DNA of 27,449 nucleotides. It comes from a virus. Position numbers and translations under genes: made by a program. Where the stretch lies: IMG/VR virus record IMGVR_UViG_3300006845_000035, positions 1 to 27,449 of that record; one strand, 5' to 3'. This document shows positions 19,808 through 27,341 of this stretch, piece by piece (the stretch's first letter is position 1; the number at the start of each line of letters is the position of its first letter). Under the pieces are notes generated by a model. That model was not told the origin of the DNA. It saw nothing but the letters and a program-made list of their open reading frames with translations, and did not search any database.

Positions 19808-21837
19808 CTCTCACCGTTGGTAGCCTCGTCGCCTACCTCGACGTCAAGGGCGACGCGGACCGCGAGCTGGCGGCCTTCGACAAGGACATGGCCACCCTGG
19901 AGGCCAAGACCAAAACCCACGTCGACGGCATCGAGCGCCAGTTCAAGCGCACCGGCACCGCCGCCGCCTCGGCGGGTGCGTCGATGCAGGAGATGGCCGA
20001 CAAGGTCACCGCCGCCCAGAAGCGGCTGACCGCGGCGCACGACGGCGAACGCGACGCGCTCGCGAAGGTGATCGCCGCGTCCAATGACCTGGACTTCGAG
20101 CGGATCGGCGGGGACACCGATAAGCTGACCGCGGCACAGAAGCGTCTGGACAAGGCGCTGGCCGGGGTGGCGAAGTCGCAGAAAGACGTCGCATCCGCGT
20201 CGAAAATCCTGGGCAAGGTGCAGGCTGAGTTCGCCAAGGCCGGCGAGGAATCGGCGGACTCCTTCAAGCGGGGCGCCACCAGCCTCCTGTCCCGAATCGG
20301 CCCCGGCCTGGCCGTAGCCGCAATACCGGTGGCGACGCTGGCCGGCGGGGCGATTGCCGGCGCGATGGTCCTCGGCTTCGGCGCCGGGCTCGTCGGTCTC
20401 GGCATCGCCGCGGGCGTCCAGTTCCAGCACGTCCGCGACGAGTGGTCCGAGCTGGGTAGGCACATCCGGGACGAGTCCAGGGCCGTGGGCGAGCCGTTCG
20501 CCCAGGCCATGATCGACATTCGCCACCAGGTTGGTGAGACCGTCGACTTTTTCGTGCCGGCCCTGACCAAGGCGTCGAAGCTGCTGGCGCCCGCTGTGTC
20601 GGAGTTCAGCGGCATCATGCTGAACTCCTTGCGGAATCTCGAGCCGGCCATCGAGCCGATCACCCGCGGGTTCAACAGCCTGCTCCGCGCGCTCGGTGAC
20701 CGGATGCCCGGCGTGATGGCCAAGGTTTCCCGTGGGATGACCAACCTGGCGGAGTCGGTGGAGAAGAACCCTGAGGCTCTGGCCGACATGGTCGACGGGC
20801 TCGCCTCTGCCACCGAGGCCTTCCTGAACTTCCTGGCCGCCCTGAACAAGGCGTACACCCCGGTGCGCAACGTGGTCGGCTGGCTGGCCGATCTCAATGA
20901 CAAGATTGTTGACCTGACCGGGCAGGACGACGATCTTAAGTGGCACAAGGACCTGGCCGAGACGCCTCCGGTCGCGGACGCCGCGACGGAGGCACTGGAC
21001 AAGACCCGGCAAGCCTCGGCGGACCTGGCCGCCGCGCAGGAGGCCGCCGCGGAGGCCGCCGCCGAGCACGCCCAGCGGCTGGAGGACCTCGTCCAGGCCA
21101 GCGACGACGTGATCGGCAGCCAGTTCGCCCTGCGGGACGCGATCGACGCCGCCGAGGAGGACTTCGCTGCGTACAACGATGCGCTCAAGCACAACAAGCG
21201 CAACTCGGAAGCGGTCAGCGACGCGCAACTGGCCGCCGAAGAGTCGGCGTATCGGGTGGCCACCGCGGTCCGTGACGCGGCGCTGGCGCAACAGGAGGGG
21301 TCGGGGAAGGCGCGCGACCTGGCCGGCGCCAACATCGCCGCCCGGGACAAGCTCCGCGAGCTGGCGAGCACGGCCAGTGGGCCGCTGCGGGATGCGATCT
21401 ACGGGCAGATCTCGGCACTGGACCAGCTCATCGCGAGGCTACGAAGCATCCCCGGCACGTACGCGGCGAAGGTGCAGATCACAGTCAGCCAGACCGGTCG
21501 CTACACCGGTCCGGCGCTGGGCGCTCTGCCCGCCTTCGCCCGCGGCGGCTCCATTGGCCCTGGTCAGATGGGCCGCGTCGCCGAGACCGAGCCAGAGATC
21601 CTGACGACCGCCGGCCGCTCCTACCTGATGATGAACAATGCGCCCGGACACATTACTCCGGCCAGCCAGCTGGGCCCTGGGGGTAGCCCCGGGGGCGGTG
21701 GCGCGAGCGAGATGCGGATCACCTGGGACGGTCGCGGCCTGTCCGGGATCGACCGGGCCATCTGGTCCTGGATCAAGGACAACGTGCGGTTCGAGGGCGG
21801 CGGCGACGTGCAGGTCGCCCTGGGTAGGCGGCGCTGA
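19804..21837 (+). CDS. Tail tape measure protein, 677 aa
   Basis: The GTG overlaps the long chaperone's stop and has GAGGAGG at 19792-19798. The 677-aa protein shows tape measure hallmarks: helical Ala/Lys/Asp-rich stretches (KVTAAQKRLTAAHDGERDALAKVIAAS, AQKRLDKALAGVAKSQKDVASASKILGKV), a hydrophobic region at about 165-210 (GLAVAAIPVATLAGGAIAG ... GLGIAAGVQ), coiled coils around 405-455, and a Gly/Pro-rich C-terminal end with the frequent LPAFARGGSIGPGQMGRVAETEPEIL motif near the tip. With the usual 0.15 nm per residue it predicts a tail of about 100 nm. No peptidase or lysozyme domain was seen. Confidence 0.92.
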   Translation: MTLTVGSLVAYLDVKGDADRELAAFDKDMATLEAKTKTHVDGIERQFKRTGTAAASAGASMQEMADKVTAAQKRLTAAHDGERDALAKVIAASNDLDFERIGGDTDKLTAAQKRLDKALAGVAKSQKDVASASKILGKVQAEFAKAGEESADSFKRGATSLLSRIGPGLAVAAIPVATLAGGAIAGAMVLGFGAGLVGLGIAAGVQFQHVRDEWSELGRHIRDESRAVGEPFAQAMIDIRHQVGETVDFFVPALTKASKLLAPAVSEFSGIMLNSLRNLEPAIEPITRGFNSLLRALGDRMPGVMAKVSRGMTNLAESVEKNPEALADMVDGLASATEAFLNFLAALNKAYTPVRNVVGWLADLNDKIVDLTGQDDDLKWHKDLAETPPVADAATEALDKTRQASADLAAAQEAAAEAAAEHAQRLEDLVQASDDVIGSQFALRDAIDAAEEDFAAYNDALKHNKRNSEAVSDAQLAAEESAYRVATAVRDAALAQQEGSGKARDLAGANIAARDKLRELASTASGPLRDAIYGQISALDQLIARLRSIPGTYAAKVQITVSQTGRYTGPALGALPAFARGGSIGPGQMGRVAETEPEILTTAGRSYLMMNNAPGHITPASQLGPGGSPGGGGASEMRITWDGRGLSGIDRAIWSWIKDNVRFEGGGDVQVALGRRR

Positions 21838-23879
21838 TGGCCTGGCCGGACACCGCGCACACCGTCCTGGCCGAGCTGTTCCGCGGCGGGTCATGGCAGG
21901 CGTCTGTGGTGCGTGAGGGGTCGCTGAGCCTGACCCACGGCGCCACGTCGGGTGATACCGGGGATGCGGCGCCGGCCGCCTGTCGGTTGGTCCTGGATGC
22001 GAAAGACGGCGCGCTGGCGCAGCTGCCGCTCGGCACGTCGATCCGCGTGAGCGTGGACGGCTCACAGCGGTTTGTGGGCGTCGTGACGTCGCGGTCGCTG
22101 TCCTGGGACGGTGGCAGCGGCACGGCGTGGCTGGCCGTGGTGGCGTCGTCGGAGCTGGCCCGGCTGCGGGAGTCCGGCGCGCCGCTGCGCGACGCCTACC
22201 ACCGGTGGGTGCTGACGACCTCACCCGTGGCGTTCTGGCCGCTGGACGACGGGCCCTTGGCCACGGTGGGCGTGCCACTGGCCGGGCCGTACCCGATGAT
22301 GCTCTCGCCGCGGCTGGCGACGAGCAGCTACTGGGGTCAGGGCGACCTGGGGCCGGTGTTGGACCGCGGTGTGGCGCTGCACGGCGGCGACAAGCTCGCC
22401 GCGTCGGTCAACATGGTCGCGGCGTTCAGCGACCGGTGGGCGGTGGACTGGGTACGCGCCTCCGACCACGCCTCCGACGCCACGCTGGAGGTCTTCCAGC
22501 AGTATTTCGGGTCCTGGCGGGTGACCTTCCAGAGCAACACCGACACGGTCGTGACCAGGCCCGATGGCACGACCGTGGGGACCGGCATCCTGCCGGCGGA
22601 GGAGTACGGGTCGGCCGTGGACTCCGGGCCGCACCACATCCGCTTCGCGTGCACGCAGGCCGGTGGCGACGTGGCATTCACCGTGGCCGTCGACGGGGTC
22701 ACGGTGATCTCCGACTCCTACACCGCCCACACGTTGCAGCCGGTCGGGCTGGTCGAACTGACCGACCTCACCGACCACGACCAGAAGCACGCGCTAGGCC
22801 GGGTGGTGATCTACACGACGGCGCCGGCCGTGACGACTGCGGCGCAGGCCGCGTTCGGGTGGGCCGCCATGCCGGGATTGTCGCTGGCCGCCGAGGTGGC
22901 CGGCCGGCGCGCGGAGAGGCTGTGCGACGAGGAGGGTGTGACCTTCGCTGGCGTTGGGGACCTGGACGACACGCAGGCGATGGGGCCGCAGCCCGCCGGG
23001 CTGTCGCTCGTCCAGCACCTCCAGCAGTGCGCCGACGCGGACGCGGCAATGGTCTACGACGGGTCCGGCGGGGTCATGTTCCGCGGCCGCGCGGACCTGC
23101 AAAACCAGTCCGCGGCGCTGGCGCTGACCTACAGCACCCGCGGGCACGTGAGCATGGCAGCCCCCGTCGAGGACGACCACGTCGTCAACGACGCCACGGT
23201 GACCCGCCTGTTCGGGCCGGCCGTGCAGGTGCAGCGGACCACCGGCCCGTTCGCCGTCTCGGTGATCGGCTCCCGCAGCGCCACGCCCACGGCCAACGTG
23301 GCCACCGACGAGCAGGCCGGGCACCTGGCCGGGTGGCTGGTGCACGTCGGCACCGTCGGTGAGCCTCGCTACGAGCTGCACTTGGACCTGTTGGCCCTCG
23401 CCGGCACAGCGCCCGCGCTGGTTACCGACGCGCTGGCCGTCGCGATCGGGGACCGCCTGACGGTGGCCGGGCTGCCGATCTGGTGCCAGCTGCCGACCGC
23501 TGATCTGTTGGTCGGCGGCATCACCGAGTCCGTGCCGTCCGCGGTCGGGTGGGGCCTGGTCTACGCCTGCGTGCCCTACACCCCGTACGAGGTCGGCGAG
23601 CTGGACACGGCGTGGCTGGACACCGACGGCGCCGCGCTGGCCGCGGGCATCACCAGCTCGGCGACCTCGCTGTCGGTCACGGTGACCGGCCCGCTGTTCA
23701 CCACCAGTGGCGGCGACTACCCCACGACCATCCGCATCGAGAGGGAGGACATGACCCTGACCGCGGTGTCCGGTGCCAGCTCGCCGCAGACGTTCACCGT
23801 CACCCGCGGAGCCGGCTCGGTCGCGCACTCCTCCGATGCAGCGGTGACGCTGGTGCACCCACTGGTGGTGACGCCGTGA
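21837..23879 (+). CDS. Tail hub/baseplate protein with lectin-like insert, 680 aa
   Basis: The ATG shares a base with the tape measure stop (TGATG). Residues 1-105 (VLAELFRGGSWQASVVREGSLSLTHG, CRLVLDAKDGALAQLPLGTSIRVSVDGSQRFVGVVTSRSLSW) look like the N-terminal distal-tail/hub domain of actinophage minor tail proteins. Residues about 120-320 (TSPVAFWPLDDGPL, RGVALHGGDKLAASVNMVAAFSDRWAVDWV, then VELTDLTDHDQKHALGRVVIYTTAP) resemble a LamG/concanavalin-like insert. The next part returns to hub-like sequence (GYxxLxxxxGxx-type repeats, RYELHLDLLALAG, GDRLTVAGLPIWC). The last 80 residues are a small beta domain (TSLSVTVTGPLFTTSGGDYPTTIRIERE). It would close the tail and contact the host wall. Confidence 0.82.
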   Translation: MAWPDTAHTVLAELFRGGSWQASVVREGSLSLTHGATSGDTGDAAPAACRLVLDAKDGALAQLPLGTSIRVSVDGSQRFVGVVTSRSLSWDGGSGTAWLAVVASSELARLRESGAPLRDAYHRWVLTTSPVAFWPLDDGPLATVGVPLAGPYPMMLSPRLATSSYWGQGDLGPVLDRGVALHGGDKLAASVNMVAAFSDRWAVDWVRASDHASDATLEVFQQYFGSWRVTFQSNTDTVVTRPDGTTVGTGILPAEEYGSAVDSGPHHIRFACTQAGGDVAFTVAVDGVTVISDSYTAHTLQPVGLVELTDLTDHDQKHALGRVVIYTTAPAVTTAAQAAFGWAAMPGLSLAAEVAGRRAERLCDEEGVTFAGVGDLDDTQAMGPQPAGLSLVQHLQQCADADAAMVYDGSGGVMFRGRADLQNQSAALALTYSTRGHVSMAAPVEDDHVVNDATVTRLFGPAVQVQRTTGPFAVSVIGSRSATPTANVATDEQAGHLAGWLVHVGTVGEPRYELHLDLLALAGTAPALVTDALAVAIGDRLTVAGLPIWCQLPTADLLVGGITESVPSAVGWGLVYACVPYTPYEVGELDTAWLDTDGAALAAGITSSATSLSVTVTGPLFTTSGGDYPTTIRIEREDMTLTAVSGASSPQTFTVTRGAGSVAHSSDAAVTLVHPLVVTP

Positions 23880-24367
23880 GCTACCCACCCGCGGCCGTCG
23901 TCGGCCCGCAGCGCGCCTCAGCGCTGGACGGCTACCGCCACCTGGGTGTGTACAAGACCGGGGACACGTCGCGCACCTCGACCACCACGCTGACCGCGGA
24001 CCCGCACCTGTCGATCGCTGTAGCGGCCAACGCTGTCTACACGCTGGTCATACGCCTGGCGATCAACGCGGGCGCGACGCCGGACTTCAAGTGGGACCTG
24101 ACCGCACCGGGCGGCGCGACGATCAGCGACTACAGCTACCTCGCGTGGGGGGCGGTTTCGCTGCACGACTACGGCACGCTGCCGCTGTTGTCCAGCGTGG
24201 GCGTGGCGGTGGGCGACGGCAACGTTCGGCCGCTGACCCTCTGGGGCACCCTGGTCACCGTCGGCACCGCCGCCAACCTTGATCTTCGGTGGGCCCAGAA
24301 CACCAGCTCAGGCACCGCCACGATCCTCAAGGCGGGTAGCTCCCTCAGCCTGGTGCGGATCGGCTGA
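23876..24367 (+). CDS. Tail tip/minor tail protein, 163 aa
   Basis: The GTG overlaps the hub stop (GTGA). The 163-aa protein is all-beta and jelly-roll-like: GVYKTGDTSRTSTTTLTADPHLSIAVAANAVYTLVIRLAINAGATPDFKW, then GTLVTVGTAANLDLRWAQNTSSGTATILKAGSSLSLVRIG. The closing LRWAQNTSSxTxTxxxxGSxLxxxRI pattern is shared by many actinophage tail and fibre proteins, where it likely forms a trimeric head domain. Its position after the hub gene and before lysis suggests a receptor-binding or tip component. The host receptor cannot be inferred. Confidence 0.78.
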   Translation: MSYPPAAVVGPQRASALDGYRHLGVYKTGDTSRTSTTTLTADPHLSIAVAANAVYTLVIRLAINAGATPDFKWDLTAPGGATISDYSYLAWGAVSLHDYGTLPLLSSVGVAVGDGNVRPLTLWGTLVTVGTAANLDLRWAQNTSSGTATILKAGSSLSLVRIG

Positions 24368-24369
24368 CC

Positions 24370-24786
24370 GTGGACGCCACGCTCCTGCCCTCCCTCATCC
24401 AGGCCGCGCCCCAGTACGCCATGGCGGCCATCCTGCTGGTGCTGCTCACCCGGGTGATGGGCCACGCCACCACCGACCGGGGCGACTACCGCGCCGACCT
24501 GGACGCCGCCGAGCAGCGCCACACCGCCGAGATCACACGACTGCGCGAGTCCTACGAGGTCCAGCTAGCCGCGCTGCGCGCCGCCTACGACGCCGAGATG
24601 GCCAGCCTGCGCGGCGCCCTGCACGACGTGCGCGACCAGCTCAGCTCGGTCACCGCCCAGGTCGACGCCGAGCGCCGCGCCCGCTGGCACGCCGAAGACG
24701 CAGCAGCAGAGGCCCGCCGGCTGGCCGCCGGCACCGCCGCGGTGCTCGCGTCCGCCACCACTACCGATACGACGGCAGGAGGCTGA
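24370..24786 (+). CDS. Membrane-anchored coiled-coil protein of the lysis cassette, 138 aa
   Basis: The GTG lies 2 bases after the tip protein stop. An N-terminal hydrophobic helix (about residues 14-30, QYAMAAILLVLLTRVMG) is followed by a long charged coiled coil (DLDAAEQRHTAEITRLRESYEVQLAALRAAYDAEMASLRGALHDVRDQLSSV). One membrane helix plus a coiled coil directly before the endolysin gene resembles holin-like or spanin-like helper proteins, though actinobacteria vary and no outer-membrane partner is expected. AGGAGG at 24777-24782, inside its end, starts the endolysin gene. Confidence 0.7.
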   Translation: MDATLLPSLIQAAPQYAMAAILLVLLTRVMGHATTDRGDYRADLDAAEQRHTAEITRLRESYEVQLAALRAAYDAEMASLRGALHDVRDQLSSVTAQVDAERRARWHAEDAAAEARRLAAGTAAVLASATTTDTTAGG

Positions 24787-24788
24787 TC

Positions 24789-25712
24789 GTGGCATTCGGC
24801 ATCGACATCTACGACCGTTACCAAGACGTCACCGACTGGCGCGCCGTACGTGACCACGGGGTGCGGTTCTGCATCATCAAGGCCACCGACGGCGGCGGCC
24901 GCGCGGTCGCACCGGCGGACGCGTTGGTGCGCGGCGCCCGGTCGGTGGGCATCCCGGTCGGGCTGTACCACTATGCGCAGCTGTCCCCCAGCCCGGAGAT
25001 CCAGGCCGACGTGCTCGCCGGCGAGATGCGCCGGCTCGCCCCGATCCAGCTGCCCCCGGTGCTCGACCTCGAGGGCGACTTCCACCCGCGGGCCGAGGAC
25101 TCGCCAGCCGTCCGTGCGCAGAAGATCAGCCGCGCGGTCGACTTCGGCCGGCGGTTCGCCACCCGGCTGTCCGCCGGCGGGCACCCGCGCGTGCTGCTGT
25201 ACGCCAACACCTCGTTCCTGAGCCAGCTGCGGCCGCAGACCTGGGGGCTGCCCGGCCTGCTCATCTGGGCAGCCGACTACGGCCCCAACGACGGCCGCCG
25301 CCACCCCGACCTGTCCCCGTACACCGGGCCGGTGGCCATCCACCAATACACCGACCGCGGCGCGGTGCCGGGCATCACCGCCAGCGGGGTGGATCTCAAC
25401 GAATCCCTGATCAACATCCTGGAGGACGACATGAGCGAAGACGCCGAGCGGCGGATCCGCGAAATCCAGGCCGCGCTCGGCACCGCCGAGGCGGCGACCG
25501 CCACCCCAGACAACCCAGCCGGGGTGCAGGTGGGCACCCAGGTCGCCGAGACTCGCACCGGCGTGCGCCAACTGGCGGCCGTCATCGGTGACATGCAGGC
25601 CGAGCAGGCGGCACAGCGCCAGGTGCTCAACGAGCTGGCCGCCCGGCCAGCCGCCGGCCCCACTGCGGCCGAGCTCGTTGACGAACTCCTGCACCGGCTC
25701 GCCGGCACGTGA
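24789..25712 (+). CDS. Endolysin, GH25 family lysozyme (muramidase)
   Basis: The GTG is preceded by AGGAGG at 24777-24782. Residues 1-205 form a GH25 lysozyme: FGIDIYDRYQDVTDW with catalytic-region Asp6, FCIIKATDG, GLYHYAQ, PVLDLEGDF with Asp93 and Glu95, VLLYANTSFL, LIWAADYG and IHQYTDRGAVPGI. It cuts the N-acetylmuramyl-beta-1,4-N-acetylglucosamine bond of peptidoglycan at lysis. There is no signal peptide, so export depends on the holin. The C-terminal about 93 residues are helical, charged and probably coiled-coil (ERRIREIQAALGTAE, ELVDELLHRL). They follow an internal ATG with its own ribosome binding site at 25421, so a separate C-terminal product is possible. Confidence 0.92.
   Translation: MAFGIDIYDRYQDVTDWRAVRDHGVRFCIIKATDGGGRAVAPADALVRGARSVGIPVGLYHYAQLSPSPEIQADVLAGEMRRLAPIQLPPVLDLEGDFHPRAEDSPAVRAQKISRAVDFGRRFATRLSAGGHPRVLLYANTSFLSQLRPQTWGLPGLLIWAADYGPNDGRRHPDLSPYTGPVAIHQYTDRGAVPGITASGVDLNESLINILEDDMSEDAERRIREIQAALGTAEAATATPDNPAGVQVGTQVAETRTGVRQLAAVIGDMQAEQAAQRQVLNELAARPAAGPTAAELVDELLHRLAGT
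25421..25433 (+). promoter_or_regulatory. Internal ribosome binding site and in-frame ATG in the endolysin gene
   Basis: GGAGGA at 25421-25426 lies 4 bases before an in-frame ATG at 25431-25433 (residue 215 of the lysozyme). It marks the border between the GH25 domain and the helical C-terminal tail. Initiation here would give a 93-aa C-terminal protein, as known for some phage endolysins that assemble with their own truncated form. Confidence 0.5.
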
Positions 25713-25728
25713 CAGCCACACCCTGGCG

Positions 25729-25833
25729 ATGACCGCGCCCCAGCCCCAGCAGCCGGCCACGCCGCAGTCGCCCCCTCAACCGCGCCGGCCAGTGCCCAGC
25801 CGGCCGCCGCGGAACCCCATCCCGAGGAGATAG
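25729..25833 (+). CDS. Possible Pro-rich small protein, 34 aa
   Basis: An ATG 17 bases after the endolysin stop opens a 34-codon frame (MTAPQPQQPATPQSPPQPRR ... NPIPRR), rich in Pro, Gln and Arg. It ends 3 bases before the holin start, and its last codons contain the holin ribosome binding site. It lacks a good ribosome binding site itself, and its composition could arise by chance in GC-rich sequence. It fills an otherwise empty gap in the lysis cassette; its role is unknown. Confidence 0.35.
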   Translation: MTAPQPQQPATPQSPPQPRRPVPSRPPRNPIPRR

Positions 25834-25836
25834 CCC

Positions 25837-26073
25837 GTGCCGATCAAAACCAAGCCCGCGAAGGCCATCGCGGCCGCGATCGGCGGCACGCTCACCGCCG
25901 CCGCCACCGCGCTGGCCACCGTCCAGCTCGTACTCGCCGACGACGCCGTGGACCTCGCCGAGTACGGAACCCTCGCCACCGCCGTCGTCACCCTGGTCGC
26001 CACCGTGGCAGCCGTGTGGCGGGTGCCGAACCGGCCGGTCGAGCGCGTCCCGGTAGCTGGCGGTGGGTCATGA
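25837..26073 (+). CDS. Holin-like membrane protein, 78 aa
   Basis: The GTG has GAGGAG at 25824-25829. The 78-aa product has a basic N-terminus (MPIKTKPAKAI), a first hydrophobic helix (about 12-33, AAAIGGTLTAAATALATVQLVL), a short acidic loop (ADDAVDLAEYG) and a second helix (about 44-62, TLATAVVTLVATVAAVW), ending in a basic tail. Two membrane helices, small size and position after the endolysin match class II phage holins, which open the membrane so the lysozyme can reach the wall. It overlaps the antirepressor gene by 4 bases. Confidence 0.82.
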   Translation: MPIKTKPAKAIAAAIGGTLTAAATALATVQLVLADDAVDLAEYGTLATAVVTLVATVAAVWRVPNRPVERVPVAGGGS

Positions 26074-26870
26074 CGGAACTGGCCCGCGCCAACCGCTCCC
26101 CGTTCGACGCGATCCGCCTCATCGACCAGGACGGCGAGCACTGGTCCGGTCGGCAACTGATGCCGCTGATGGACTACTCACAGTGGCGGGACTTCGCCGT
26201 GATGGTCGAGAAGGCCAAGGCATCGCTTGAGTTGGTGCAAGGGCGGGACGCCGCCGCGGCGAATTTTGCGGACATGCGCAAGATCTCGGCGACGCGACCA
26301 GGCGCCGACTACCGGCTCACCCGGTTCGCCGCCTACCTCGTGGCCATGGCCGGCGACGACACCAAGCGCGCGGTCGCCGAGGCCCGGATCTACTTCGCCG
26401 TGAAGACCCGCGAAGCCGAGATGTCCGCCAGCACGCCAGCTCTGCCGGACATCACCACGCCAGCCGGCGTGCTGGCCATGGCCGACATGTTCGCCACCAC
26501 CGCCCGCCAACTGGTGGCCGCGACCGACCGGATTGCCGAGCTGGAACCGAAAGCCGACCTCGCCGACACCTACCTGATCGCCGACGGCGGCACCCGGCTG
26601 GTCCGTGAAGTGGCAAAGCTGCTGCAGCTGCGCGAAGGGGAACTCCGACGGTTCCTGCTCGACGAAAAGCTGATCTTCGCCAAGCATGCTCCGTGCGGCA
26701 ACGTCCAGTACGACCTCTACGCCGAGCACGCCCACCACTTCATCGCCACCGAGACCATCGTCAACCACACGTGGGGCTCGTGCACGCACTACACGCTGCG
26801 GATCACCCCGCGCGGGATCGACCTCATCCGCAAACGCCTCACCGCCGCACGCGCCCCCGCCCTCGCCTGA
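26070..26870 (+). CDS. Phage antirepressor (DinD/BRO-like N-terminus, KilAC C-terminus)
   Basis: The ATG overlaps the holin stop (ATGA). The N-terminal half (PFDAIRLIDQDGEHWSGRQLMPLMDYSQWRDFAVMVEKAKASLE ... YRLTRFAAYLVAMAGDDTKRAVAEARIYFAVKTREAE) matches the DinD/BRO-N-like class of phage regulators. The C-terminal half (TYLIADGGTRLVREVAKLLQLREGELRRFLLDEKLIFAKHAPC ... THYTLRITPRGIDLIRKRL) is a KilAC DNA-binding domain, with its usual MxxAKxL ... xxGxxxLxxxL pattern. Such proteins antagonise repressors or control late decisions. It sits unusually at the end of the late operon, convergent to an HTH gene. A terminator follows at 26894. Confidence 0.85.
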   Translation: MTELARANRSPFDAIRLIDQDGEHWSGRQLMPLMDYSQWRDFAVMVEKAKASLELVQGRDAAAANFADMRKISATRPGADYRLTRFAAYLVAMAGDDTKRAVAEARIYFAVKTREAEMSASTPALPDITTPAGVLAMADMFATTARQLVAATDRIAELEPKADLADTYLIADGGTRLVREVAKLLQLREGELRRFLLDEKLIFAKHAPCGNVQYDLYAEHAHHFIATETIVNHTWGSCTHYTLRITPRGIDLIRKRLTAARAPALA

Positions 26871-26893
26871 CCTTCCCCAACGAGAAGCGCCGC

Positions 26894-26918
26894 GCCGCCC
26901 CACACGAAGTGGGGCGGC
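26894..26918 (+). terminator. Rho-independent terminator after the antirepressor gene
   Basis: GCCGCCCCAC (26894-26903), loop ACGAA, then GTGGGGCGGC (26909-26918) form a perfect 10-bp stem followed by TTTCGTGTGTG. It would end the long + strand late transcript. The convergent gene on the other strand stops 19 bases further on; in that direction no T-run follows the stem. Confidence 0.82.
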
Positions 26919-26936
26919 TTTCGTGTGTGTCACCGG

Positions 26937-27305
26937 TCAACAGCCCTGCACGATCTGGTACACCCGCTCCCGGCTCAGGCCCGCGGCGCGGGCGATGGCG
27001 GTCCGTGGGGCACCGACCTTGAACGCGGCACGTACGGCGGCGTCACGGCACTCCTTGGCGGTTTCCAGTGCTGCCGCGGCGGCTTCCACGTCCGCGAGAA
27101 CGTCGCCGGAGCCGGACTGGGAGCGGACCTCGCTCCGGATGAGTTCGGCCCCGGCCTCGGTGACACGCTCGGTGGCCGGGTCGTACAGGGCCGGGTCGTC
27201 GTTGATCTGCCCGGCCAGGGCGTCAATGGTCTCGCGCGAGACGTCCAGCTCTTCGGCCAGCTCGCCGAGGTCGTAGACGACGGGGTTTGCGGTGGTGTTC
27301 GTCAT
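26937..27305 (-). CDS. HTH regulatory protein, 122 aa (possible repressor-type gene)
   Basis: The only - strand gene. An N-terminal segment (YDLGELAEELDVSRETIDALAGQIN) has an HTH-like pattern, and a C-terminal segment (APRTAIARAAGLSRERVYQIVQG) is a clear helix-turn-helix with AxAAGLSxxxVYxIV. Helices with many acidic residues join them (LADVEAAAAALETAKECRDAAV). Small proteins of this kind occur in actinomycetes and their mobile elements. Its ATG lies 7 bases from a strong -10, with no ribosome binding site, so its mRNA is probably leaderless, as for some phage repressor genes. Repressor identity is inference from position opposite the antirepressor. Confidence 0.75.
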   Translation of the reverse strand: MTNTTANPVVYDLGELAEELDVSRETIDALAGQINDDPALYDPATERVTEAGAELIRSEVRSQSGSGDVLADVEAAAAALETAKECRDAAVRAAFKVGAPRTAIARAAGLSRERVYQIVQGC

Positions 27306-27312
27306 GTAAAGA

Positions 27313-27341
27313 AAACTACACGTCTAACAGAGCAGTGTCAA
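27313..27341 (-). promoter_or_regulatory. Near-consensus promoter of the - strand HTH gene (leaderless)
   Basis: On the - strand, TTGACA (27336-27341) is a perfect -35. A 17-base spacer follows, then TAGTTT (27313-27318) as the -10. The ATG starts 7 bases downstream of the -10, so transcription likely begins at or near it. CTACAC occurs (+ strand) at 27316-27321, overlapping the -10, and at 27347-27352, just upstream of the -35, 31 bp apart, like operators. Confidence 0.75.

Noticed and set aside
19501-21291. Very long minus-strand open frames opposite the tape measure gene
   Set aside because: High-GC coding DNA produces long antisense open frames. Their composition (runs of Arg, Gly, His) is unlike a protein family, and the + strand gene is clear.
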